Source: JAVBMC01 sp031552845 (GTDB lineage Bacteria; Verrucomicrobiota; Kiritimatiellia; RFP12; DVOR01). Taken from it: 64,000 nucleotides of DNA. The stretch spans positions 124,001 to 188,000 of the forward strand of contig JAVBMC010000028.1 of NCBI GenBank assembly GCA_031552845.1, written 5' to 3'. The first letter of the stretch is position 1. Every line of letters starts with the position of its first letter. A program made the translations under genes and the position numbers. The notes under the pieces were generated by a model, which saw only the letters and a list, made by a program, of their open reading frames with translations, was not told the DNA's origin and did no database searches. This document shows positions 1 through 8,940 of the stretch, in pieces.

Positions 1-495
1 CATGGCTTCGGTGTCCTGCTGGCCGCGGGATGAACCAAGGATAGTGCCGCCTTGTTCATGGATGGTGTCCACGACGTCGGGGTTGAGCATCATGGGCGTG
101 TAACCCGATGTAGGGATGAGGCCGGCATAACCGTAACGGATGCCGTAAATGGTTTTGATGTTGTAATCAAAGGTCAACACCTCGGTCAGCCCCTTGATCA
201 CGTGGTTGAGTCCGGGGCAGAGTCCGCCGGCAGTCACGATTGCCGCACGCGACCATGCGGGGTCGTGATAGATTTTGCGATGGGCGCCGGCGCGTTCAAA
301 GCTCGGCGGCTCAGCGAGGACTTGGATGGTTTTCTTGACGTAAGCAACGCGCACGGAGAGCAGCGAGCGCTCGCCGTCATCAAGGAAATCACGGCGCTGC
401 AAAGGCGAATCAATCTTGCAAGGCCCCAGCTCTTGTACATTAAAATTGAACTTGTCAGGCTGTTCCAAAATACGGGTGTACAATGACGATGACAT
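1..495 (-). CDS. pfkA: 6-phosphofructokinase, N-terminal part (cut by window edge)
   Basis: Phosphorylates fructose 6-phosphate in glycolysis; whether the donor is ATP or pyrophosphate cannot be told, because the deciding residues lie outside the window. Reading the minus strand from ATG 495 gives 165 residues with no stop, including TAGGLCPGLN (the phosphate-binding glycine loop), GIRYGYAGLIP and LGSSRGQQD. These are typical of the longer PFK group found in plants, spirochaetes and PVC bacteria. A GGGGAGAA ribosome site lies just upstream, and it has its own promoter at 526-554. The family is firm; the subgroup is inferred. Confidence 0.85.
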   Translation of the reverse strand, partial: MSSSLYTRILEQPDKFNFNVQELGPCKIDSPLQRRDFLDDGERSLLSVRVAYVKKTIQVLAEPPSFERAGAHRKIYHDPAWSRAAIVTAGGLCPGLNHVIKGLTEVLTFDYNIKTIYGIRYGYAGLIPTSGYTPMMLNPDVVDTIHEQGGTILGSSRGQQDTEAM

Positions 496-525
496 ACTAT
501 TTCTCCCCCATGTTGCTAAGACGTC

Positions 526-554
526 AGTATACCGAGACACCCTCGGCGAATCAA
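526..554 (-). promoter_or_regulatory. sigma70-type promoter of the phosphofructokinase gene
   Basis: On the minus strand TTGATT, a 17-base spacer and TATACT stand about 30 bases before the pfk start codon. The spacing is ideal and both hexamers are close to consensus. Confidence 0.6.
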
Positions 555-555
555 G

Positions 556-587
556 ATTAAAACGCCCGCCCGGCCGATTTGACCGGG
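556..587 (-). terminator. weak terminator after lysC
   Basis: Directly after the lysC stop codon the minus strand can pair CCCGG with CCGGG, followed by a G-rich stretch and TTTT. The T run is short and set off from the stem, so this is only a possible terminator. It would separate lysC from the pfk promoter. Confidence 0.3.
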
Positions 588-1955
588 TTAGGTCTTTGCA
601 TTCTTCACGAATGCGTTGTAAAGCGTGCGCACCGCTTTTTCGCGCTGATCGGAACGCACGCCGAACATCATGCTGATCTCAGAAGAACCTTGGTTCATCA
701 TCTCGATGTTGATGTTCGCCTGCGCCAACGCGGCAGTTGCGCGAGCGGCCATGCCGGGCGTGTAGTAGAGGCCTTCGCCCACAACCATGATCAGCGCATA
801 ACCGCGCTCGACGAGCAGATTGTCCGGCTTGAGTTCATACGACACGCGGTCGAACACGCGGCGCTCTTTCTCCACCGGGAAGCTGTCTTCACGGATGATG
901 ACCGAGATGTTGTCGATGCCGGAGGGCATGTGCTCATACGACACGCCTTCATCTTCCAATATCTGCAACAGACGGCGCCCGAAGCCGATCTCGCGGTTCA
1001 TCATATACTTGTCGATGAACAGATTGCTGAACCCCGAACCGCTCGCAATACCCACTACGCCGCCGCGTTCCGCCACGCGGTGACGCACAATCATCGTGCC
1101 GGGTTGGTCAGGACGGTTGGTGTTGCGGATGTTGATCGGGATGCCTGCATGCACGACCGGCACAACAGCCTCGTCATGAAACACACCAAAGCCGGAATAC
1201 GACAGCTCGCGCATCTCGCGGTACGTCATTTCCTCAATACCCTCGGTGACGTCCGGCACAATGCGCGGGTCAACCGGATAGACGTTGTCGACGTCGGTAA
1301 AGTTTTCATACACATCCGCCTTCAACGCAGCCGCCAAAATCGCGCCGGTGATGTCTGACCCGCCGCGTGGGAAGGTCGCCACTTTGCCGGAGTGCGTGTA
1401 ACCGAAGAACCCGGGATAGATCACGATGCAGGGGATGTCCTTCAAATAATCGTTGAGCTTCTGATAAGACTCCGGCAGCAGCTGTGCCGCGCCGAATTCT
1501 TCGGAGAGCGTCATGCCGGAATCTTTCGGCGAGACGTATTGTGCATCAACACCGCGCGCACGGAACGCCGCCGCGACGATACGTGCGGAGTTGTCTTCGC
1601 CTGCGGCCTTCATGGAATCCATGAACATGCCGTGGTGGCGCTTGTCACCTGCCAAGCGGGCACGCAAGTCGGTCTCAATCTCCTCCAGCACGCCGAGCTC
1701 TAAACCCAAGCCGCGCTGGATGACTGCGTACCGTTCCACGAGCGCCGCGATATCCTCATCGGTGTTTTCCTTAGCCAATGCTTTCGTCGCGCAAGCAATC
1801 AGCATATCGGTGACTTTGGTGTCGGAGCGATTGCGCTTGCCGGGGGCGGAAACCACCACCACGCGCCGTGAAGGGTCGGAGAGAACGATGTCGCAGATCT
1901 TCGAGACCTGCACATCATCTGCAACAGAAGAACCACCGAACTTACAAACTTTCAT
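588..1955 (-). CDS. lysC: aspartate kinase (monofunctional)
   Basis: Phosphorylates aspartate, the first step towards lysine, threonine and methionine. The 455-residue protein starts with KFGGSSV (residues 5-11), the nucleotide-binding signature. It continues with the amino-acid kinase fold (GGSDITGA, ENFTDVDNVY) and ends with about 150 residues of ACT-type regulatory sequence (VVGEGLYYTPGMAARATAAL, NQGSSEISMMFGV). There is no fused homoserine dehydrogenase; that enzyme is encoded 24 bases upstream, so the two are co-transcribed. AGAGGTGAC precedes the start. Feedback inhibition through the ACT domains is expected from the family. Confidence 0.95.
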   Translation of the reverse strand: MKVCKFGGSSVADDVQVSKICDIVLSDPSRRVVVVSAPGKRNRSDTKVTDMLIACATKALAKENTDEDIAALVERYAVIQRGLGLELGVLEEIETDLRARLAGDKRHHGMFMDSMKAAGEDNSARIVAAAFRARGVDAQYVSPKDSGMTLSEEFGAAQLLPESYQKLNDYLKDIPCIVIYPGFFGYTHSGKVATFPRGGSDITGAILAAALKADVYENFTDVDNVYPVDPRIVPDVTEGIEEMTYREMRELSYSGFGVFHDEAVVPVVHAGIPINIRNTNRPDQPGTMIVRHRVAERGGVVGIASGSGFSNLFIDKYMMNREIGFGRRLLQILEDEGVSYEHMPSGIDNISVIIREDSFPVEKERRVFDRVSYELKPDNLLVERGYALIMVVGEGLYYTPGMAARATAALAQANINIEMMNQGSSEISMMFGVRSDQREKAVRTLYNAFVKNAKT

Positions 1956-1979
1956 ACGTCACCTCTTGCTTCAAATCAC

Positions 1980-3281
1980 TTACAGAACCCGCAGCACCAC
2001 CGGCTCGCCATCAATAATGCCGGCCGCTTGAATCGCCGCCAGCGCGGCAGCCATGTCAGCCTCACGCGCGGTATTCGTCAACACCACCACCGGCTGGAAC
2101 TCGCAAGCATCCTCCGCTTGTCCCTCGCGCTGCATCACGGCCTTGATGCTCACACCCTTGCCGCCGAGCAGCGTGGTGAGCTGTCCCATCATGCCTGCTT
2201 TATCGCGCAGCATCACGCGCAGATAGAAACGGCTGGAGCACGCGCTCTCTTCCCGCATGCGCGGTGCGGTGCGTTCTTCCTTCGCTAGCGCGCGCTTGTG
2301 GCGCGCCTTGCCGGCGCAGAGGTTGCGGGCGATGTCGGCAATGTCACCAATCACCGTCGAAGCGGTCGGCTCACGCCCGGCACCACGGCCATAATAAAGC
2401 GTCTCGCCGCTCATATCGCCATTCACCAGTGCGGCGTTGAATACGTTCGACACCGAAGCAAGCATGTTGCCGTGCGGCACGAGCGTCGGATGTACGCGCA
2501 CCTCGGTCTCGTCACCCTCGCGGCGGATCATTGCCAATAACTTGATGCGGTAACCCAACTCGGCGGCATACTTCACGTCGATGCCTGCAAGGTTACGGAT
2601 ACCGGAGACAGACACGCGGTCGAGCGGCACATGAAAACCATACGCGAGCGATGCCAAGATCGCCGCCTTGTGCCCGGTGTCCCACCCATCAATATCCAGC
2701 GTCGGGTCGGCCTCGGCATAACCCGCCTTCTGTGCGGCGTCGAGCACCACGTCAAACGGCAAACCCTCATTCTCCATGCGCGTGAGGATGTAGTTGCACG
2801 TGCCATTGAGAATCCCGTAAATGGAATGAATATCGTTACCCGCCAAACCCTCACGCAGCACGCGGATGATCGGAATGCCGCCGCCCACGCTCGCGCCAAA
2901 GTAAATGTCGACGCCCTTACGTTCAGCCAGCGAGAAGATCTCCTCGCCATATTCCGCCAACAACTTCTTATTTGCCGTCACGACCGACTTGCCGGCTTCA
3001 ATAGCGGCGATGATGAGCTTCTTGGCAATCCCGGTACCGCCAATCAGTTCGACAATAATCTGAATCGACGGGTCAGCAATCACCGCCATCGCATCGGTCG
3101 TCAGTAGTTTTGAATCAATCGCCACGCCGCGGTCGGTCGTGATATCAAGGTCGGCAATCGCGCGCAACTCCACTGTCGCGCCCAGACGCCGCTCCAGCAA
3201 CGCACGGTTCTTCAACAACCCCTGCGCCACGCCGGCCCCAACCGTCCCGAAACCCAAAATTCCAACGCCGATGCTCTTCAT
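1980..3281 (-). CDS. hom: homoserine dehydrogenase
   Basis: Reduces aspartate semialdehyde to homoserine with NAD(P)H. The 433-residue protein opens with the Rossmann motif GFGTVGAGV. It carries the catalytic-domain signature (GGGIPIIRVLREGLAGNDI, LNGTCNYILTRM, AEADPTLDIDGWDTGHK) and ends in an ACT domain (YLRVMLRDKAGMMGQLTTLL). The start at 3281 is preferred over upstream in-frame starts because TAGGAGCAGGT sits just before it and the family begins at this methionine. It is first in an operon with lysC. The thrB and thrC genes are not nearby. Confidence 0.95.
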   Translation of the reverse strand: MKSIGVGILGFGTVGAGVAQGLLKNRALLERRLGATVELRAIADLDITTDRGVAIDSKLLTTDAMAVIADPSIQIIVELIGGTGIAKKLIIAAIEAGKSVVTANKKLLAEYGEEIFSLAERKGVDIYFGASVGGGIPIIRVLREGLAGNDIHSIYGILNGTCNYILTRMENEGLPFDVVLDAAQKAGYAEADPTLDIDGWDTGHKAAILASLAYGFHVPLDRVSVSGIRNLAGIDVKYAAELGYRIKLLAMIRREGDETEVRVHPTLVPHGNMLASVSNVFNAALVNGDMSGETLYYGRGAGREPTASTVIGDIADIARNLCAGKARHKRALAKEERTAPRMREESACSSRFYLRVMLRDKAGMMGQLTTLLGGKGVSIKAVMQREGQAEDACEFQPVVVLTNTAREADMAAALAAIQAAGIIDGEPVVLRVL

Positions 3282-3309
3282 ACCTGCTCCTACAACACAA
3301 AAGGCAACA

Positions 3310-3318
3310 AGTATAACA
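3310..3318 (-). promoter_or_regulatory. extended -10 promoter of hom-lysC
   Basis: The minus strand reads TGT-TATACT (an extended -10) about 30 bases before the hom start. No convincing -35 hexamer is seen, as is common for extended -10 promoters. Confidence 0.45.
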
Positions 3319-3532
3319 AAACTCCCCCCACAAAGCCACCAAAACACCACCCCCGTGCCAAAAAACAAGCCCACTTTACCGATGGTACGCCAGACCACCT
3401 GATTTCCCCCTGTCACCGCCTGCTTCCTGAAACAGATTGCGGCTTCTGTTTCGCCGCCTTATACGCCGTTTATTGTCTGCAAGACCTTCCCTTTTCGCTG
3501 CCTTCTCGACTCCTTTTCGCATCACACCTACG

Positions 3533-3616
3533 ATCGGAGTCTCATTCCCTCTAGGATGCGAGTCCCATCCTCTCTACAATGCGGGTCCCATCGTCTCTAC
3601 AATGCGACTCTCATCC
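3533..3616. repeat. array of four 23-bp palindromic units
   Basis: Four imperfect copies of a palindromic core, GATGNGASTCNCATC, begin at 3533, 3556, 3579 and 3602, exactly 23 bp apart. The middle copies also share the linker TCTCTACA. The array lies between the divergent hom promoter (3310) and the promoter of the gene at 3731. A 23-bp step is close to two turns of B-DNA, so every core faces the same side of the helix. Compare the 22-bp arrays at 39927 and 59573, which have other cores. Confidence 0.75.
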
Positions 3617-3670
3617 TAGAGGCACTCCAGTCACACTGCAAAAACACCTCAGCCGACAGACTCCCTTTTC

Positions 3671-3699
3671 TTGCAAGTCAGATTTGTTTGTGCTAGACT
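3671..3699 (+). promoter_or_regulatory. sigma70-type promoter of the 3731 gene
   Basis: TTGCAA, 17 bases, TAGACT; the -10 ends 31 bases before the ATG at 3731. It starts 55 bp after the last palindrome of the 23-bp array, so the array could act as an upstream operator. Confidence 0.6.
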
Positions 3700-3730
3700 G
3701 TTGCGAAATTGGACAGAAAGACCTCCGACC

Positions 3731-4846
3731 ATGCGACGCAATCCCATCATTAATTTCTTGCGCGAATACGGCCCGTTCCTCCTGTTGGGTGCAGTTCTCG
3801 GGCTTCCGCTTGCGTATCTGACACACCGCTTGACCACCAACCGGGCTCTCGAAAAGGAAATCGCTGAGCTGAAAGAAAACGTAGCCGCCAAAGCTGAGGC
3901 TATTGAAAACATCAAAGCCCGCTACGCCGCGACAGATGACCAGCTGAAACGCTTGGAGAAATATCCCTCCGAGCAAATCGTCTGCCTGGCGATTGAAGAT
4001 CAGGATGGCTCCTCCGTCACACAAGCCGTTGCAGATGTCACCCTCTATATGGCCGATCGCAGCGCCATCCGCGAAACCCAAACCGCAACCAACGGCGTCT
4101 GCCTCTTCCGTGCCACAACTCCGCTGGCGATCGCCTACACCATTACACATGGCAGCTATTACACCACCAAAGGCCATCAAGCCTTCAACGGAACTCCCCT
4201 CAACTACTACGACCCCGCACTCCTCTACGGACGCAAGCTCACCCTCCAGCTCAAAAAGAAAAACACGCCCGTCCCCCACTACGCCAAACACGTCCGCGTC
4301 GAACTCCCCGACAACAACCGCCCCGTCGGCTTCGACCTCCAAGCCGGCGACCTCGTCGCGCCCTACGGCAAAGGCAGCATTGCCGACCTCACCCTCTGCT
4401 ACCATACCGATACCACGCCCGAACCCCAAGAAGTCACCTCCAACACGCTCACCTTCGCCGTCGCCCATGGCGGATTCCAAACACAATCAGGCGATACCTG
4501 GAGCGAACTGCGCACCTCCTCCCGCGCGCCCTCCGGTGGCTACACCCCCAACTGGACATTGACGCGCATCTGGCAAAGCGAAAAGCTCACCAAGGACGAC
4601 TACCTCCCCACGGCCTCCTACATCGCCTTCTGCGTTCCCGCGCGTGAAACCTCTGCCGATGGTTCCCTCAACTACGGCAAAATCTACGGCCCCATCAGCT
4701 ACGCCAACGCCCTCGGCGACGCCAGCGGCGGAGTCGTCAACTTCACCTACTACTACAACCCCGCGCCCGGCGACCGCACCATCGAATTCGCTCCCTCCGC
4801 CAACCTCCTCAAAGACGGCTACCGCACCCGCATCAGCGAACCCTAA
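3731..4846 (+). CDS. membrane-anchored coiled-coil protein, function unknown
   Basis: I do not recognise a named family. From ATG 3731 the protein has 371 residues. A short basic N-terminus is followed by one membrane segment (about residues 13-30, PFLLLGAVLGLPLAYL) and a heptad-rich stretch to about residue 75 (LEKEIAELKENVAAKAEAIEN). The remaining ~290 residues are Thr/Tyr-rich and probably beta-structured, with no motif I can name. The anchor suggests the large part faces the periplasm. An in-frame start at 3671 overlaps the promoter and is rejected. The gene is followed after 25 bp by a GT-C-type glycosyltransferase gene and is probably co-transcribed with it. Confidence 0.75.
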   Translation: MRRNPIINFLREYGPFLLLGAVLGLPLAYLTHRLTTNRALEKEIAELKENVAAKAEAIENIKARYAATDDQLKRLEKYPSEQIVCLAIEDQDGSSVTQAVADVTLYMADRSAIRETQTATNGVCLFRATTPLAIAYTITHGSYYTTKGHQAFNGTPLNYYDPALLYGRKLTLQLKKKNTPVPHYAKHVRVELPDNNRPVGFDLQAGDLVAPYGKGSIADLTLCYHTDTTPEPQEVTSNTLTFAVAHGGFQTQSGDTWSELRTSSRAPSGGYTPNWTLTRIWQSEKLTKDDYLPTASYIAFCVPARETSADGSLNYGKIYGPISYANALGDASGGVVNFTYYYNPAPGDRTIEFAPSANLLKDGYRTRISEP

Positions 4847-4871
4847 TCACCGTCACCCGAGAGGACCGCCC

Positions 4872-6905
4872 ATGACAAAACCATCACAACACATTTCCAC
4901 GCCATCGCTCCTCTCTGCGCTCGGCAAAGTAATATGCTCTAAGCGTAAAGCCGCTTATTGGATTTATCTGCTGCTTTTCGGCGGACTGTGGTGCCTGTTG
5001 CGATTGCCGTGGATTGATTGTGATGGCGGCGTGCCCTCCATCTGGGAATACGGCTACTTTGTGACCGACGAAGGCTACTACCTCAGCGGCGGCAAAGAGA
5101 AATACTTATTCGGCCATTTCGTCGATATGCTCCGCCACGAATCCTTTTCCTACGGATTCTCAGCCGGCACGCACATCCTCAGCTGGCTAGCGCATCTTGC
5201 ATTCGGACTCTCCGCCTGGAAGTGGCGCATTCCATTCCTGCTCATCAACTTCACCGCGTGGACAGCGCTCTTCACATTTACGGCCAAGCGTACCCGCCCA
5301 CTCTTCGCCTTCCTCACTTGCGCCGCAGTCTCCTGCACGCCACTGCTGATCGCCTACGAACGCACCGCCAGCAACGACGTACTCATCGCCTCCCTGCTTG
5401 TCTTAGCGTATGTTATCGCAACCGGCAGGAAATGGTGGATGATTCCAATTGCGGCACTGATTGCCTGCTCCATTGTCCTCGTCAAGCCCTCCGTTTATGT
5501 GCTGCTGCCGATTGTGCTTTGCGGCATACTCACACGCCGTAAACTCAACTGCCGCTGGCAAGATGTGTTGGTGTTTGCAGGCTCCTGTGCCATTGCCTTG
5601 CTGCTCTACAAATACTTGCTGCATGCGCTCGTCCGCAGCGATGCCGCAGCCTGCGGAATCACAACCGCTGAACTGATACGTCAAACAACGACCCACTATC
5701 CGCTACCGAACCTGCTGGACATTCCCGGCTTGCTCAAAGGCCTCGCAGCATTTCCCCGCACACCGGCAAACATCCTGCTCGGCGTTTGGACTGTTGTAAT
5801 TGTCGTCTGCCCCATCGCCATGTTCCTGCGCCGTCTGGTGTCCGATAAAATACAGCGCCTGAATTACAGGATGCTGCTCTATCTGACCATTCCGGCCTAT
5901 GCTGCGGCTGTGAGCATCATGAACACGCTCTATACGCACTACTACATTCCACTGCTTATGATGATTCCCGTTCTTTGGACAGAAATGCGTTTAGACCTGC
6001 GCCGCTATTCCGATGGCCCGCAACGGCTATGGATCAGATTTGGAATCGCTGCGACAACGCTAGCATTGATTGGCGTCGGGCTGGCTATCGTCGCGGAGCT
6101 CAAGGCCAACCCGCAAGAAGTACAACCCTACTTCTCGCAGATTTACAACCTGCCCGCCAAGAACGTCTGGGGGCTGACTTGGCCTTATTTTCTCAGCTTT
6201 GGCGCGCTGTTGCTTTGCGCAGGTTTCTTCTTAGGACGCAAACAACAGCGTTTGCTTGTTTTTTGCGCCTTCGCTGCGGCCGCCTTCGGATGCCTGAGCG
6301 TCAGCTTCGCAACACTCCCGGCATTCTTTCTTGCACCATTCATCAAGCAGCAAGCAGGCGATTATTTAGGCTGCATCACGGCAGTTCTCATTGCAGGGAT
6401 CGTGCTCATTTTCATCATATTCTATTTCTCCCGCTTCATGTCATCCACACGACGCTGGTTCTACCTGTTGCCCATTTTATTTATATTTTCAGTGATAGCC
6501 TGTCCCCACTGGCAGCAAAGCATAGGCGAACTATTACGCCCCGGGATGCATCATCAAGAAAAAGCGGTTGCCGAATTCATGCGGCTGCTCCCCCCCAATG
6601 CAATCGTCATCGGCGAACGTTCCAACCACCTCTTCCTCTCTACTCCAATCCGTACGGCAACCACATTCGCCCACAACAGCGACCCGACAACCATCATCAA
6701 GGCGGCCTATAAGAAAGACCCCACGACCCCCTTATTCGCTCTTGTCGATTCTCAGCACACCTATTGCCTCCAGCATTACAAAAAAGCGCAAAACTGGTGC
6801 ATGCTCACTCCTCTTACAAAAGTCCGCCTTCCCTCATGCGGAGATGCCCGCCTCATTGATATCCACCTCTGCACCATCCGCATAACCAAACAGCCCCCGG
6901 ATTAA
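4872..6905 (+). CDS. multi-pass membrane glycosyltransferase, GT-C/GT39-like
   Basis: 677 residues with roughly 12-14 hydrophobic segments. Early in the first extracytoplasmic loop it has FVTDEGYYLSGG, the acidic pair typical of GT-C enzymes (ArnT/PMT type), which move sugars from a polyprenyl-phosphate carrier. The C-terminal ~120 residues form a soluble domain. Donor and acceptor cannot be read from sequence. The start at 4872 follows GAGAGGA; a longer open frame upstream overlaps the preceding gene and has a shadow-like composition. Its stop overlaps by 4 bp that of the convergent GT4 gene. Confidence 0.75.
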   Translation: MTKPSQHISTPSLLSALGKVICSKRKAAYWIYLLLFGGLWCLLRLPWIDCDGGVPSIWEYGYFVTDEGYYLSGGKEKYLFGHFVDMLRHESFSYGFSAGTHILSWLAHLAFGLSAWKWRIPFLLINFTAWTALFTFTAKRTRPLFAFLTCAAVSCTPLLIAYERTASNDVLIASLLVLAYVIATGRKWWMIPIAALIACSIVLVKPSVYVLLPIVLCGILTRRKLNCRWQDVLVFAGSCAIALLLYKYLLHALVRSDAAACGITTAELIRQTTTHYPLPNLLDIPGLLKGLAAFPRTPANILLGVWTVVIVVCPIAMFLRRLVSDKIQRLNYRMLLYLTIPAYAAAVSIMNTLYTHYYIPLLMMIPVLWTEMRLDLRRYSDGPQRLWIRFGIAATTLALIGVGLAIVAELKANPQEVQPYFSQIYNLPAKNVWGLTWPYFLSFGALLLCAGFFLGRKQQRLLVFCAFAAAAFGCLSVSFATLPAFFLAPFIKQQAGDYLGCITAVLIAGIVLIFIIFYFSRFMSSTRRWFYLLPILFIFSVIACPHWQQSIGELLRPGMHHQEKAVAEFMRLLPPNAIVIGERSNHLFLSTPIRTATTFAHNSDPTTIIKAAYKKDPTTPLFALVDSQHTYCLQHYKKAQNWCMLTPLTKVRLPSCGDARLIDIHLCTIRITKQPPD

Positions 6906-8170
6906 ACATCTAAGATATTCAACACATTCCGAGCCATGGTCGATGCGGTGAAATGTTGGGCGGCGGAGCGGGCTTCGCTGGAGAGACGGTTGTGCAGGGG
7001 TTGGTCTGCAAGGAGTTGTTCGAGATGCAGTAGCAAGGCTTCTGGATTGGTTGTGTCGTAAAGGAGTCCACCCCCGTGCTGGGTGATGATTTCGGTGAAG
7101 GCGCCGTGGTTGGGCAGGATGACGGGGACTCCGGCGGCGAAGGCTTCGATGAGGTAGAGGCCAAAGGCTTCCGGCTGGCGGGTGGGCACGCTGAACACGG
7201 TCAGCGATTGCAGCAGGCGGATCTTCTCCTCACGCGACACGTTGGGATGGAACGTTGCATCTGCCTCATATCCCGCGGCGGCAATGCGCGTTTGGATGTC
7301 ATTCACAAATTCCTCATCTGCGGGCGTCATGCTGCCGCCAATCATCAAGCGCAACTGTTGTGAGGGATTGCGCCGGCGGTAAGCGATATATGCCTCCACC
7401 AGCACATCGACTCCCTTGTCCGGCGTCATGCGCGCAAAGTAACCGAGCACCGGCACATCAGGGGCAGTGGCTTGTGCAAAGTCTGCAACGTTCAGCCCGC
7501 ACGGCACGACATGAATGCAATCCGCCGGCAGTTCTAAACGCTCCTCCATCATATCCGCATAATAACGGCTGGGGGCAATCAGCACATCCACCGTGGTAGC
7601 ATGTTCGCGTAGCACACCCCAGCACAACGAACGGAAAGGCTCCGGCAGCGCATCCAAGAATGCATCCTCACCCGCCAGAAAGCACACGGTTCGCGCAGGC
7701 AAACGCTGCTTCAGCTCCGGATGAATCCCCAACAGCAATGCGTTGGAATAACACACCGCATCGGGCGCGTGTTCGGCTAGCCAATCCGCCAAGGGCGCCA
7801 GCTCGCGGGCTTGATTGCCCTCTTGGCCGCGTAGCATCGAGAGTGTCATGGGACCGAGCTTGGCAGGCGCGGTTGTTGCGGCAAACTTCCCCGCCCAGCG
7901 CAGCAGCGCACGTGCATTCAACAGCTTCTTAAACCATTGCGGCATCCACCGCCACAACGCCGAATGCTGTTCCAAGTAAACATTCACCCCGCCATAGAAC
8001 ACCGGTGCATCCGCACTCTCATCCGGCTCATCGAGCGTGAGCGGCAGATATAAAGGCAGCAGGCTGGCATCATGTCCTGCTTCACGCAGCGTACGCACAA
8101 ACGCATTGTCCCGCAGACAGTTTCCGCAGTACATCATTCCCGCGCCGGGTGTCAGTTGGATAATACGCAT
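6902..8170 (-). CDS. glycosyltransferase family 4-like protein
   Basis: 422 residues of GT-B fold. The N-terminal half (MRIIQLTPGAGMMYCGNCLRDN) has the early glycine-rich loop. The C-terminal half has the nucleotide-sugar binding pattern VLGYFARMTPDKGVDVLVEAY, then FSVPTRQPEAFGLYLIEAFAAGVPVILPNHGAFTEII, the E-x7-E motif of family 4. The start at 8170 fits the family; the longer frame would add 17 residues of no recognisable value. Expected to act in the cytosol in exopolysaccharide or glycolipid synthesis; substrate unknown. It converges on the GT-C gene with a 4-bp overlap of stops. Confidence 0.85.
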   Translation of the reverse strand: MRIIQLTPGAGMMYCGNCLRDNAFVRTLREAGHDASLLPLYLPLTLDEPDESADAPVFYGGVNVYLEQHSALWRWMPQWFKKLLNARALLRWAGKFAATTAPAKLGPMTLSMLRGQEGNQARELAPLADWLAEHAPDAVCYSNALLLGIHPELKQRLPARTVCFLAGEDAFLDALPEPFRSLCWGVLREHATTVDVLIAPSRYYADMMEERLELPADCIHVVPCGLNVADFAQATAPDVPVLGYFARMTPDKGVDVLVEAYIAYRRRNPSQQLRLMIGGSMTPADEEFVNDIQTRIAAAGYEADATFHPNVSREEKIRLLQSLTVFSVPTRQPEAFGLYLIEAFAAGVPVILPNHGAFTEIITQHGGGLLYDTTNPEALLLHLEQLLADQPLHNRLSSEARSAAQHFTASTMARNVLNILDV

Positions 8171-8220
8171 AACGAATGTTCCCGTGCTGTACAGTCTAAC
8201 ATATTCCACCCGCCACGCCA

Positions 8221-8254
8221 AACAAAAACGCCGCCTCCTGACCGGAAGCGGCGT
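8221..8254 (-). terminator. intrinsic terminator of the PEP-CTERM pair
   Basis: The minus strand has ACGCCGC, a 13-base loop, GCGGCGT and then TTTTGTTT, 19 bases after the stop codon of the second PEP-CTERM gene. Confidence 0.75.
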
Positions 8255-8272
8255 ATAAATTCAAACAGCCGG

Positions 8273-8929
8273 TTACACCCGCCGACGCAACGCCAGCAAT
8301 ACTCCACCAACAGCCAACAACGCCATCGTCGCCGGTTCCGGAACCGGTTCCCAAGGGGGAGTAAAAGTAAAAGTGACTGTGATTATTGGATTTTCTTTAT
8401 CTTCATCAACGAGGGGATTGGAAATAACGATCCAATCCGTAGCATTTTTAATGTCCTTCGCGTTGAATGCAATCATAAAAAAAAGTCCCTCGTTTACAGA
8501 GTTAAGAGACGGTTGGGACGGTGCTTCAGTTGTTGGTGCCCTATCGGTTACCTCGATCCAACGTTCAGGATGCCAAACTTCGATGGCACCGGGGTTACCA
8601 TTGTACTCAATCTCTTGCCAACTCCAAACATTCAGCTTGAGATGTCCGGCAGTGCCTTGGGCAAACTCTCCAGCGTTAAACTGTGCAATGCCATACACAA
8701 GAGCCGGGGTGTCCAAGGTTGTTTTGCCATTTGCATCGCGTGAAACAACCGGCACCGGGTAATCATCCCATGCGGCATCAAAACCGTTATAAACCAATGC
8801 TACGGTGTAATTGGCATACTGAGAATAGTCTGCGGTATAGACGATATTCCAATTGACTTCTCCAGCCATTAAAGCCTGACACGCAAACAACCCCAAACAC
8901 GCCGCAAATACATGATACGCTTTCATCAT
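8273..8929 (-). CDS. PEP-CTERM sorting-domain protein (second of a tandem pair)
   Basis: 218 residues: signal peptide (about 1-22, cleavage near LMAGEV), a ~165-residue body, and the C-terminal sorting signal VPEPATMALLAVGGVLLALR with an RRR tail. PEP-CTERM proteins are processed by an exosortase and carried to the cell surface or extracellular matrix. The body resembles the upstream gene closely (YTVALVYNGF, LDTPALVYGIAQFN, HPERW, TTEAPSQ, IAFNAKDI), so the two are tandem duplicates. No function is known for the body. It starts with two adjacent ATGs (8929, 8926) after GAAAGAGAG and lies 11 bp after its paralogue. Confidence 0.85.
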   Translation of the reverse strand: MMKAYHVFAACLGLFACQALMAGEVNWNIVYTADYSQYANYTVALVYNGFDAAWDDYPVPVVSRDANGKTTLDTPALVYGIAQFNAGEFAQGTAGHLKLNVWSWQEIEYNGNPGAIEVWHPERWIEVTDRAPTTEAPSQPSLNSVNEGLFFMIAFNAKDIKNATDWIVISNPLVDEDKENPIITVTFTFTPPWEPVPEPATMALLAVGGVLLALRRRV

Positions 8930-8940
8930 CTCTCTTTCGC

